DNA of 9,706 nt from contig CALLWN010000036.1 of the NCBI GenBank assembly GCA_938016505.1, forward strand, positions 1 to 9,706. The letters run 5' to 3'. The notes below the pieces were generated by a model. It was not told the origin of the DNA, made no database searches, and worked only from the letters and a program-made list of their open reading frames with translations. Position 1 is the first letter of the stretch. Each line of letters begins with the position of its first letter. A program made the translations under genes and the position numbers. The stretch is from an uncultured Sphingomonadaceae bacterium (GTDB lineage Bacteria > Pseudomonadota > Alphaproteobacteria > Sphingomonadales > Sphingomonadaceae). Positions 1 through 5,650 of this stretch are shown piece after piece.

Positions 1-1
1 T

Positions 2-1072
2 GCAGCGGGTCTGTGGAACATGTTCGTGCCGCCGGTGCACGCCGGCGCGCCGGCCGTCCACGAGTTCCATTTCGACGGCACGCCGCTCACCAACCTCGAA
101 TATGCGCCGCTCGCCGAGGAGATGGGCCGGGTGGGCTGGTCGAGCGAGGTGTTCAACTGCTCCGCGCCCGACACCGGCAACATGGAGGTCCTTGCCCGCT
201 ACGGGACCAGGGCGCAGCAGGACCAGTGGCTGAAGCCGCTCGCCGCGGGCGAGATCCGCTCGGCCTTCCTCATGACCGAGCCTGCGGTTGCCTCGTCGGA
301 TGCGACCAACATCGAGACCTCGATCGTGCGCGACGGCGACCAGTATGTCATCAACGGCCGCAAATGGTGGTCCTCTGGCGTCGGCGACCCGCGCTGCAAG
401 GTGGCCATCGTGATGGGAAAGACCGACCCTTCCGCGCCGCGCCATCTCCAGCAGTCGCAGATACTGGTGCCGCTCGACACGCCGGGGATCACCAAGGTCC
501 GGCCGCTCCACGTGTTCGGCTACGATGACGCACCCCACGGCCATTTCGAGGTGCTGCTCGAGAATGTGCGGGTTCCCGCCGACAACATCATTCTCGGGCC
601 CGGCCGTGGCTTCGAGATCGCCCAGGGGCGGCTCGGGCCGGGGCGGATCCATCACTGCATGCGCTCGATCGGGGCTGCTGAACGCGCGCTCGAGAAGATG
701 GTCAAGCGCCTGAAGTCGCGGGTCGCGTTCGGCAGGCCGGTTGCCGACCAGGGGGTTTGGCACGAGCGGATCGCCGAGGCCCGGATCGCGATCGAGCAGG
801 CCCGGCTCCTCACCCTCAAGGCAGCCTGGATGATGGACACGGTCGGCAACAAGGAGGCGAAGACGCTGATCGCCATGATCAAGGTGGTGGCTCCCAACGT
901 CTCGACCCGGATCATCGACATGGCAATCCAGGCCCATGGCGGCGGCGGCGTCTGCCAGGACTTCGGCCTTGCCTCGGGCTATGCCAGCCAGCGCACCCTG
1001 CGGCTGGCCGATGGCCCCGACGAGGTGCACCGGCAGGCGATCGCGAAGGACGAGCTCAGGCGCTACAATTGA
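2..1072 (+). CDS. Acyl-CoA dehydrogenase, ACAD10/11-like, 5' end cut off by window
   Basis: FAD-dependent acyl-CoA dehydrogenase. The frame is open from base 2, so the gene starts before the window; about 356 residues are present and roughly 45-50 N-terminal residues appear to be missing compared with about 400-residue relatives. Visible motifs are the flavin/substrate region [17 protein letters not shown], the WWSSG and GDPRCK segments of the middle beta domain, the [13 protein letters not shown] helix, the FGRPVADQG segment, the QAHGGGGV loop and the C-terminal ADGPDEVH motif. ADGPDEVH is typical of the ACAD10/11 branch. It lies where classical medium-chain enzymes carry the YEGT catalytic glutamate, so an aspartate (codon 1010-1012) probably takes that place; this is alignment by eye. 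Bacterial relatives include LvaC of levulinate catabolism, so elimination on 4-hydroxyacyl-CoA derivatives is possible, but the substrate cannot be read here. The stop is 33 bp before the MOSC gene, so co-transcription is possible. Confidence 0.93.
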   Translation, partial: AAGLWNMFVPPVHAGAPAVHEFHFDGTPLTNLEYAPLAEEMGRVGWSSEVFNCSAPDTGNMEVLARYGTRAQQDQWLKPLAAGEIRSAFLMTEPAVASSDATNIETSIVRDGDQYVINGRKWWSSGVGDPRCKVAIVMGKTDPSAPRHLQQSQILVPLDTPGITKVRPLHVFGYDDAPHGHFEVLLENVRVPADNIILGPGRGFEIAQGRLGPGRIHHCMRSIGAAERALEKMVKRLKSRVAFGRPVADQGVWHERIAEARIAIEQARLLTLKAAWMMDTVGNKEAKTLIAMIKVVAPNVSTRIIDMAIQAHGGGGVCQDFGLASGYASQRTLRLADGPDEVHRQAIAKDELRRYN

Positions 1073-1104
1073 CTGCTGGACATCGAACGCAGGGCGACGA
1101 ACGC

Positions 1105-1782
1105 ATGGCGACAGGCGAAGAAGCCGGGCCTGCGCCCCGGCTTCTCGATGTCCGCACCGGGCGCATCGGCACGGTCGCGGGGCACCGCACCGCCTATGCC
1201 AAGTCCGCACGCGGCGGCCCCGTTGCCGCCGGCCGCCTCGGGCTCGAAGGCGACGAGGTTGGAAATCGCCGCGTCCATGGCGGGCCAGACAAGGCGGTCT
1301 ATGCCTATGCAGCCGGCAACTATCCGCTCTGGGGTGCCGAGCATCCGCGCCACCGGGCACGGCTCGTTGCAGGCGCGTTCGGGGAAAATCTGGTGGTCGA
1401 GGGGCTCGACGAGAAAACAGTCCATGTCGGCGACCGCTGGCGGATCGGGACAGCCCTGTTCGAGGTCTGCCAGCCGCGCCAGCCGTGCAGCACGCTCGCC
1501 CGCTGGTTCGAAGACCCTGCAATGGTGAAGGCGATGGTCGCGAACGGGCGCTCCGGATGGTATTGCCGGGTCGTCGAGGAGGGCGTGGTGGCATCGGGCG
1601 ACATGCCCGGACTCGAGCATCGGCCGAAGGGGAGCTGGTCGATCGCCGCCGTGCTGCGGGCAAGCTACACGCCAGCCAGCGCTGCCGAACTCGAGGCGCT
1701 CGGCCGGGCGCCAGGGCTCGCGGCTGCGTGGGCCGACTGGGCCTCGCGCGCTGCCCGCGCACCCGCGGCCAAGCCGCTCTAG
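1105..1782 (+). CDS. MOSC domain protein, YiiM-like
   Basis: 225-residue MOSC-domain protein of the YiiM type. MOSC proteins bind a molybdenum-cofactor sulfur or Mo centre through a conserved cysteine. E. coli YiiM takes part in molybdoenzyme-dependent reduction of N-hydroxylated bases and compounds, so a role in detoxification is the best guess. Visible: the VHGGPDKAVYAY motif (about residues 57-68), GAFGENL (90-96), GDRWRIGTALFEVCQPRQPC with the family cysteine at about C128, and a C-terminal helical part (about 178-215) matching the YiiM 3-alpha domain. The ATG at 1105 was chosen because the fold starts soon after it; a weak AGGG lies about 10 nt upstream. The frame is open further upstream but runs over the acyl-CoA dehydrogenase. 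It is convergent with the tRNA gene, and no terminator is visible between them. It follows the acyl-CoA dehydrogenase by 32 nt with no obvious functional link. Confidence 0.9.
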   Translation: MATGEEAGPAPRLLDVRTGRIGTVAGHRTAYAKSARGGPVAAGRLGLEGDEVGNRRVHGGPDKAVYAYAAGNYPLWGAEHPRHRARLVAGAFGENLVVEGLDEKTVHVGDRWRIGTALFEVCQPRQPCSTLARWFEDPAMVKAMVANGRSGWYCRVVEEGVVASGDMPGLEHRPKGSWSIAAVLRASYTPASAAELEALGRAPGLAAAWADWASRAARAPAAKPL

Positions 1783-1862
1783 CCGAAGGTGCCAGAGACC
1801 AGAGAGCGGTGCCCGGGCGGCCAGCCGGTCGGCCTGCATCCGTGGCGCAGCGGAGGTGCGGC

Positions 1863-1938
1863 TGGTAGGCCCGGCAGGACTCGAACCTGCAACCAGACCG
1901 TTATGAGCGGTCGGCTCTGACCATTGAGCTACGGGCCC
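1863..1938 (-). tRNA. tRNA with CAU anticodon, probably tRNA-Ile2 (lysidine-modified)
   Basis: A complete 76-nt cloverleaf reads on the minus strand: acceptor GGGCCCG/CGGGCCT with a G1-U72 pair, D arm GCTC/GAGC, anticodon stem GACCG/CGGTC with loop CTCATAA, variable loop TGGTT, T arm GCAGG TTCGAGT CCTGC, discriminator A and an encoded CCA (TGG at 1863-1865 on the plus strand). The anticodon is CAU. Initiator tRNA is unlikely because there is no C1xA72 mismatch and the anticodon stem lacks the three G-C pairs. Elongator Met and Ile2 both carry CAU. The C4-G69 and C5-G68 pairs and the CTCATAA loop match E. coli tRNA-Ile2, whose C34 is converted to lysidine by TilS to read AUA, so Ile2 is favoured. 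Existence is near certain; the isoacceptor is an inference. The 5' end lies 36 bp downstream of the terminator of the candidate small RNA. Confidence 0.95.
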
Positions 1939-1971
1939 GGGGCGCCCATGCGCGAGACCCCGGTCCAAGGC

Positions 1972-2010
1972 AAGAAAAAGGGCCGGGGGAGCTTGGCTCG
2001 ACCCCGGCCC
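1972..2010 (-). terminator. Strong intrinsic terminator on the minus strand
   Basis: Plus-strand 1980-1988 (GGGCCGGGG) and 2002-2010 (CCCCGGCCC) form a perfect 9-bp GC stem, extended inside by GAGC (1989-1992) with GCTC (1996-1999) around a 3-nt loop, leaving a 2-nt bulge. Read on the minus strand, the stem is followed at once by TTTTTCTT (1979-1972). There is no T-run on the plus strand, so the terminator faces minus. The LysR stop is 185 bp upstream and a structured region with its own promoter-like element lies between. It therefore more probably ends a small RNA than the LysR mRNA, though it could serve both. Confidence 0.85.
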
Positions 2011-2116
2011 AAGATCTGGTCGGTTCCCGAGGGAGGGAGGGAGGATATGGGCACCGACCGCTCCGGAACGCTCGGGGAGGGTGAGGTCCGGAGTGTGCTG
2101 CACTGCAGCGACACTC
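1975..2116 (-). ncRNA. Candidate trans-acting small RNA with anti-Shine-Dalgarno-like loops
   Basis: No ORF of note fits here, but the minus strand folds throughout. Hairpin 1 (2116-2091) pairs GAGTGT with ACACTC and GCTGC with GCAGC around a 3-nt loop. Hairpin 2 (2092-2062) pairs two TCCGGA copies, with an inner CTC/GAG, and exposes ACCCTCCCC. Hairpin 3 (2059-2018) has a 7-bp GGTCGGT/ACCGACC stem, a G-A mismatch and CCC/GGG, with a 20-nt loop holding three CCTC units and so CCUCC, the 16S anti-Shine-Dalgarno core. Hairpin 4 is the terminator at 1980-2010. A promoter-like element lies just upstream at 2119-2147. The layout resembles alphaproteobacterial sRNAs with C-rich loops (suhB/mmgR, CcsR, the cuckoo RNAs), which are known to bind mRNA ribosome-binding sites. 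I do not recognise it as a specific Rfam family. Ends are approximate: about 140 nt, with the 5' end anywhere from 2110 to 2116. Confidence 0.6.
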
Positions 2117-2118
2117 GC

Positions 2119-2147
2119 GATGTATGCCTGGACAATTTTTTGTGCAA
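2119..2147 (-). promoter_or_regulatory. Putative sigma-70 promoter for the candidate small RNA
   Basis: On the minus strand, a TTGCAC -35 box (2147-2142) is followed by a 17-bp spacer beginning with an A6 tract and a TACATC -10 box (2124-2119). The -35 matches TTGACA at 4 of 6 and the -10 matches TATAAT at 3 of 6, which is ordinary for alphaproteobacteria. The predicted start is about 2112, at the foot of hairpin 1 of the candidate RNA. The divergent Lrp/AsnC gene has the same TTGCAC hexamer and 17-bp spacing. Confidence 0.5.
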
Positions 2148-2148
2148 G

Positions 2149-2160
2149 TGCGAAATCGCA
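2149..2160. promoter_or_regulatory. Palindrome beside the small-RNA -35 box, possible operator
   Basis: Plus strand TGCGAAATCGCA is a 5-bp inverted repeat (TGCGA/TCGCA) with a 2-bp centre. It ends one base from the -35 box of the putative small-RNA promoter and lies 51 bp past the LysR stop. The position suits an activator or repressor site. It could instead be a weak hairpin behind the LysR gene, but no T-run follows directly. Confidence 0.3.
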
Positions 2161-2194
2161 GCATCAGATATGCACGAAGCGCATGGTATTCCGC

Positions 2195-3097
2195 CTAGAC
2201 ATCACCCAGATCCGCAGGGGTCATGCGCTCGAGGAGGAAATCCCGCAGGACGCCAACCCTGACAGACCCCTTGAGCTCGGACGGATAGACGAAATAGGTC
2301 TGGAACACAGCACCCACCTGCTCGGGCAGCAGCACCTTCACGCGCCTGCCAGGCGAAATGAGGTAGGACGGAAGCGCGGCAATTCCGGCACCCGCTTCCA
2401 CGGCCTGGAGAATTCCGGCCGAAGAATTGACAGACATCGCCGGCTCGCGGGGCGGCCCGTCATGCCCGAGTTCCAGCACCCAGTTGATGCCGCGCAGATA
2501 GGCTGGCGCTGCAGGCCCGTAGGCGATGAGACGATGCCCGGCGAGATCCTCCGCGCGCTTCGGCTCGCCCCACTTGGCCAGATAGTCGGGCGAGGCGCAC
2601 AGCCGGTGCCGGATCGGCGCAAGCGGCCGCTGGATGAGATCGGCCTGGGTCGGCTTCTGGAAGCGAATGGCGCAATCCGCCTCGCGGCGGGCCAGATCGA
2701 TCTCGTTGTCCGAGAGGATGAGATGGATGCGGATGTCGGGGTAGAGATCGAGGAACTCGGCCAGGCGTCGCGGAAGCCATGACGAGCCGAAGCTGACCGT
2801 GGTTGTCAGCCGGATTTCCCCGGTCGGGCGGTTGCGGGTCTGCTCGATTCCCCCCTTTGCGCGCTCGATCGACGAGGCGATCTCCTGAGTGGTGCGGTAG
2901 AGCTGCTCGCCCTCGTGGGTCAGCGCAAGTCCACGGGCGTGCCGGTGGAACAGCTTGGCCCCGAGCTGTTCCTCAAGCGCGATGATCTGACGCGAGAGCG
3001 CCGGCTGGGAGAGCTTCATCCGCCGGGCGCCTTCGGTGAAACTGCCGGCGACGGCGACCGCGTGAAACAGCCGGAGCTTGTCCCAGTCGAGCGGCAT
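2195..3097 (-). CDS. LysR family transcriptional regulator
   Basis: 300-residue LysR-type regulator, the usual family length. The N-terminal winged helix-turn-helix is clear (about residues 5-64: LRLFHAVAVAGSFTEGARRM, LSQPALSRQIIALEEQLGAKLF, LTHEGEQLY), followed by a linker helix and a periplasmic-binding-protein-like effector domain (about 92-290, opening with TGEIRLTTT). It acts as a DNA-binding regulator in the cytoplasm; the effector is unknown. The ATG at 3097 shares its A with the TGA of trxB (TGATG), so it is probably translationally coupled to trxB and on the same mRNA. Unlike the classic arrangement, no divergent gene lies next to it, so its targets cannot be guessed from position. 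Two cysteines (about C142 and C167) lie in the effector domain but do not match the OxyR pair. The product may sense the redox state served by trxB, which is an inference. Confidence 0.95.
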   Translation of the reverse strand: MPLDWDKLRLFHAVAVAGSFTEGARRMKLSQPALSRQIIALEEQLGAKLFHRHARGLALTHEGEQLYRTTQEIASSIERAKGGIEQTRNRPTGEIRLTTTVSFGSSWLPRRLAEFLDLYPDIRIHLILSDNEIDLARREADCAIRFQKPTQADLIQRPLAPIRHRLCASPDYLAKWGEPKRAEDLAGHRLIAYGPAAPAYLRGINWVLELGHDGPPREPAMSVNSSAGILQAVEAGAGIAALPSYLISPGRRVKVLLPEQVGAVFQTYFVYPSELKGSVRVGVLRDFLLERMTPADLGDV

Positions 3098-4083
3098 CAG
3101 GCGGCAACGCCAAGTGGCGCATCGGAGACGTGACCGGCAAGGAACCGCTCCGCCTCGAGCGCTGCCATGCAGCCCATCCCGGCCGAGGTGACTGCTTGGC
3201 GGAAGTGCCTGTCCCTGACATCGCCGGCAGCGAACACGCCGGGCACGCTGGTTGCGGTGCTGTCCGGACGGGTCAGGATATAGCCTTCCGCGTCCATCTC
3301 GAGCTGGCCCCTGAACAAGGCGGTTGCAGGATCATGGCCGATTGCCACGAACAGCCCCTCTGCCGGCAGCCGGCGCCTCTCGCCCGAGACGAGGTCACGA
3401 AGGTGCACGGCGGCGAGCGCCATGTCGTCTGCGGTCGCCTCGAGCCGCTCCACGACGGCATTCCAGACCACGCTGACCCTTGCGTTGGCAAACAGCCGGG
3501 CCTGGTTGGTCTTGTCCGCACGCAGCGCCTCGCGACGGTGCACCAGTGTCACGTGGGCGGCAAAGTTGGTCAGGAACAGCGCTTCCTCGACCGCCGAGTT
3601 GCCGCCACCCACGACCACCACCTCCTTGCCGCGGAAGAAGAAGCCGTCGCAGGTCGCGCAGGCCGAAACGCCCTTGCCCCGCAAGCGCTCTTCATCGGGA
3701 AGTCCAAGCCAGCGGGCGTTGGCCCCAGTTGCGACAACCAGCGAGTCGGCAAGGAACAGCTGGCCGCCGTCGAGCTCGACCCGGAACGGCCTTTGCGACA
3801 GATCGACGCAACTCACCATGTCGGCCACCAGGTCGACACCGAGCGCGCGCGCCTGCGCTTCCATCCGCGCCATGAGGTCGGGGCCCAGCACATGGGTGTC
3901 GCCCGGCCAGTTCTCGACATCGGTCGTGATCATGAGCTGGCCGCCGGGCTGAAGACCCTGGATGAGCACCGGTTCAAGGGCAGCGCGCGCGCCATAGACC
4001 GCAGCCGTGTAACCGGCCGGCCCGGAGCCGATGATGAGAAGCCGTGTTGAACGTGTGACGAGATGCGTTTGGGTTATGGTCAT
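3097..4083 (-). CDS. trxB: Thioredoxin-disulfide reductase
   Basis: Cytoplasmic flavoprotein that uses NADPH to reduce thioredoxin, feeding ribonucleotide reductase, peroxiredoxins and protein thiol repair. The 328-residue product is of normal low-molecular-weight TrxB length. Visible: FAD-binding GSGPAGYTAAVYGARA (about 19-34), QPGGQL, the active-site disulfide CATC (about C142 and C145), the NADPH-binding GGGNSAVEEA (159-168), HRR (about 182-184) that contacts the NADPH 2'-phosphate, the second FAD motif GVFAAGDVRD and the C-terminal RQAVTSAGMGCMAALEAE. The ATG at 4083 was chosen because GGAAGA lies about 8 nt upstream and because relatives start shortly before the first beta strand; another ATG at 4119 would add 12 residues. 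It is transcribed away from the Lrp/AsnC gene, and its stop overlaps the start of the LysR gene. Confidence 0.97.
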   Translation of the reverse strand: MTITQTHLVTRSTRLLIIGSGPAGYTAAVYGARAALEPVLIQGLQPGGQLMITTDVENWPGDTHVLGPDLMARMEAQARALGVDLVADMVSCVDLSQRPFRVELDGGQLFLADSLVVATGANARWLGLPDEERLRGKGVSACATCDGFFFRGKEVVVVGGGNSAVEEALFLTNFAAHVTLVHRREALRADKTNQARLFANARVSVVWNAVVERLEATADDMALAAVHLRDLVSGERRRLPAEGLFVAIGHDPATALFRGQLEMDAEGYILTRPDSTATSVPGVFAAGDVRDRHFRQAVTSAGMGCMAALEAERFLAGHVSDAPLGVAA

Positions 4084-4120
4084 GCTCGTCTTCCATAAAG
4101 AAGCCGGCCGGGGAGGCAAG

Positions 4121-4146
4121 CAAGTCTCCTGATCAAGTCGCCTGAT
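4121..4146. repeat. Two 13-bp tandem direct repeats between trxB and the Lrp/AsnC gene
   Basis: CAAGTCTCCTGAT (4121-4133) is followed without a gap by CAAGTCGCCTGAT (4134-4146): 13-bp units with one mismatch. The repeat lies 37 bp upstream of the trxB start and 31 bp upstream of the -35 box of the divergent gene. That placement suits a regulator binding in tandem, about 1.2 helical turns apart, such as autoregulation by the Lrp-type protein or control of trxB. It does not resemble the E. coli Lrp consensus. Confidence 0.55.
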
Positions 4147-4176
4147 GATGCGTCACGAGTCCCACTCCGGTTCATG

Positions 4177-4205
4177 TTGCACAAACCGGCATCGGGCCAT
4201 AAGCT
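4177..4205 (+). promoter_or_regulatory. Putative promoter of the Lrp/AsnC gene, predicted leaderless
   Basis: TTGCAC (4177-4182), a 17-bp spacer and TAAGCT (4200-4205) form a sigma-70-like promoter; the -10 box keeps the three most conserved positions T, A and final T. The expected transcription start, 7 nt past the -10 box, is about 4212, the A of the ATG start codon. No Shine-Dalgarno-like purine run lies before that ATG, in keeping with a leaderless mRNA. Confidence 0.5.
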
Positions 4206-4211
4206 GAAAAC

Positions 4212-4697
4212 ATGCTGAAACCAGCCCTCCCTCCCTCGCTTGACGCGATCGACCGGATCATCCTCGCCAACCTGCAGGCAGACGGTCGCATGACCAATGT
4301 CGAGCTCGCCCGTCGCGCCGGCCTGACCCCGCCGCCGTGCCTCAGGCGCCTGCGCACGCTCGAGGAAACCGGCGTGATCCGCGGCTACCACGCCGAGCTT
4401 TCCCACGCCGCGCTCGGCTGGCCCATCACCGTGTTCGCGATGGTCAGCCTGAAAAGCCAAGCCGAGGCCGACCTTCGGGCCTTCGAGGCGCATGTCGCCA
4501 GCGTTCCCGAAGTGCGCGAATGCCACATGCTGAACGGTGGGATCGACTTCATCCTGAAGATCGTTGCAACCGACCTGCCGGCCTTCCAGACCTTCCTGAC
4601 GACGCACCTGACCGCTGCGCCCAATGTCGAGAGCGTGCGCACCTCGCTCACAATTCGTACGTCGAAGTCGGAAGCCGGCGTCCCCGTCATCCTCTGA
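4212..4697 (+). CDS. Lrp/AsnC family transcriptional regulator
   Basis: 161-residue Lrp/AsnC (feast/famine) regulator of standard length. The N-terminal helix-turn-helix (about residues 10-58) shows LDAIDRIILANLQADGR, MTNVELARRAGLTPPPCLRRLRTLEE and GVIRGYHAEL. The C-terminal RAM domain (about 71-150) contains VPEVRECHMLNGGIDFILKIVATD, the ligand-binding and oligomerisation part. Members bind DNA as octamers or similar assemblies and respond to amino acids; the ligand here is unknown. The ATG at 4212 is the first in frame and coincides with the predicted transcription start. It is divergent from trxB, and the intergenic tandem repeat is a plausible binding site. Its TGA overlaps the next ATG (TGATG), so it leads a coupled gene chain of rRNA modification and helicase genes. 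Confidence 0.94.
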   Translation: MLKPALPPSLDAIDRIILANLQADGRMTNVELARRAGLTPPPCLRRLRTLEETGVIRGYHAELSHAALGWPITVFAMVSLKSQAEADLRAFEAHVASVPEVRECHMLNGGIDFILKIVATDLPAFQTFLTTHLTAAPNVESVRTSLTIRTSKSEAGVPVIL

Positions 4698-5650
4698 TGG
4701 TGCGGCCGCCCAGCGGAAGGGATCCGGGCCGGAGACGAAGTGCAGCAGAAGGCAAGGCCGGCCGGAACGGAAGTCGCCGGAACAGGACAAACGCAGCACC
4801 TGGCGCCCTGACCGAGCAGCCTGCCGGAGGTCCACCGGCGGCCCGCCCGGCAATCCGGACCAAAGCTCCAGCGCTCCACGCGAGCGGGCCGGAACGGCCA
4901 GAGCGCATCGCAAAGGCCCTGGCCCGCGCCGGCGCCGGCTCGCGCCGCGATGTCGAACGGATGATCAGCGAAGGCCGGGTCGCAATCAGGGGGATGGTGC
5001 TCTCGACTCCGGCAACGCTCGTCACCTCGCTCGAGGAGGTGACGGTCGATGGCCGCCGCCTCGAAACCGCCCAGCCGACCCGACTGTTCCTGTTCCACAA
5101 GCCCGCAGGATTCCTGACAGCCGCGCGCGATCCGGCCGGGCGGCCAACGATCTACGACATTCTCCCGGCCGGTCTCCCGAGGCTCATGCCGGTCGGCCGG
5201 CTCGACCTCATGACGGAGGGCCTCCTGCTCCTCACCAACGATGGCGCGCTCAAGCGGAGCCTCGAACTTCCAGCAAACGCAGTCGAGCGGGTCTACCGGG
5301 TCCGGGCCCAGGGCAGCGTCTCCCAGGCCGCCCTGGAAGGGCTTGCACTCGGGACCGAAATCAACGGCATCCGCTACGGCCCGGTCGACGCCGAGATCGA
5401 TCGCCGGGCGTCGCAGGGTGCGGCCAATCTCTGGATGACCATGCGGCTCGCGGAAGGCAAGAACCGCGAAGTGCGCCGGCTGTGCGAGGCGCTTGGTCTC
5501 AGGGTCAGCCGGCTCATCCGCACAGCGTTCGGGCCCTTCCACCTCGAGGGGCTTGCCCCCCGCGCCGTGGTCGAGGTTCCGGTGGCTGAAGTGGCGCGGT
5601 TGATGGCCGGTCAGGCGCGCCCGGGCCGGACGCCGCGTCCACGCCCATGA
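4697..5650 (+). CDS. rRNA pseudouridine synthase, RluB/RsuA family
   Basis: 317-residue pseudouridine synthase that isomerises a specific uridine in rRNA during ribosome assembly. An S4 RNA-binding domain (about 68-115: RIAKALARAGAGSRRDVERMISEGRV) precedes the catalytic domain, with HKPAGFLT (134-141), the catalytic motif GRLDLMTEGLLLLTNDG (167-183; nucleophile D170) and the family motif EGKNREVRRLCEALGLRVSRLIR (253-275). It looks closest to RluB (23S U2605 in E. coli), but RsuA and RluE/F share the layout, so the target base is not assigned. About 67 residues before the S4 domain are rich in Arg, Pro, Gly and Ala and likely disordered. The ATG at 4697 overlaps the Lrp-type gene's stop, and no other ATG comes before the S4 domain, which favours this start. 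Its stop overlaps rsmD (ATGA). Confidence 0.93.
   Translation: MVRPPSGRDPGRRRSAAEGKAGRNGSRRNRTNAAPGALTEQPAGGPPAARPAIRTKAPALHASGPERPERIAKALARAGAGSRRDVERMISEGRVAIRGMVLSTPATLVTSLEEVTVDGRRLETAQPTRLFLFHKPAGFLTAARDPAGRPTIYDILPAGLPRLMPVGRLDLMTEGLLLLTNDGALKRSLELPANAVERVYRVRAQGSVSQAALEGLALGTEINGIRYGPVDAEIDRRASQGAANLWMTMRLAEGKNREVRRLCEALGLRVSRLIRTAFGPFHLEGLAPRAVVEVPVAEVARLMAGQARPGRTPRPRP

Noticed and set aside
1783..1862. GC-rich repeats such as CCAGAGACCAGAGA and GGCC pairs behind the MOSC gene
   Set aside because: Short and weak; no stem followed by a T-run on either strand, so no terminator or element can be claimed.
1063..2103. A 346-codon minus-strand frame covering the MOSC gene, the tRNA and part of the small RNA
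   Set aside because: It runs through a perfect tRNA gene and a strong terminator hairpin, and the product is compositionally a shadow.
1975..2116. Reading the structured region as 6S RNA or the signal recognition particle RNA
   Set aside because: It has separate hairpins with a terminator rather than one long rod with a central bubble, and it lacks the conserved SRP GGTCAGG and GGAAGCAGCC elements.
2091..2140. A plus-strand terminator (hairpin 2091-2116 followed later by a T6 run at 2136-2141)
   Set aside because: The T-run starts about 20 nt after the stem, too far for intrinsic termination, and no plus-strand gene ends close by.
3130..4050. A 306-codon plus-strand frame opposite trxB
   Set aside because: Antisense shadow of a gene with the CATC active site and FAD and NADPH motifs.
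4094..4123. A trxB promoter with TTGCTT at 4123-4118 and CTTTAT or TTTATG near 4100-4094 on the minus strand
   Set aside because: The -10 match is poor whichever spacer is used, so I do not list it as a feature.
4385..5542. A 385-codon minus-strand frame opposite the Lrp-type and pseudouridine synthase genes
   Set aside because: It crosses two well-supported coupled genes and has no domain-like content.
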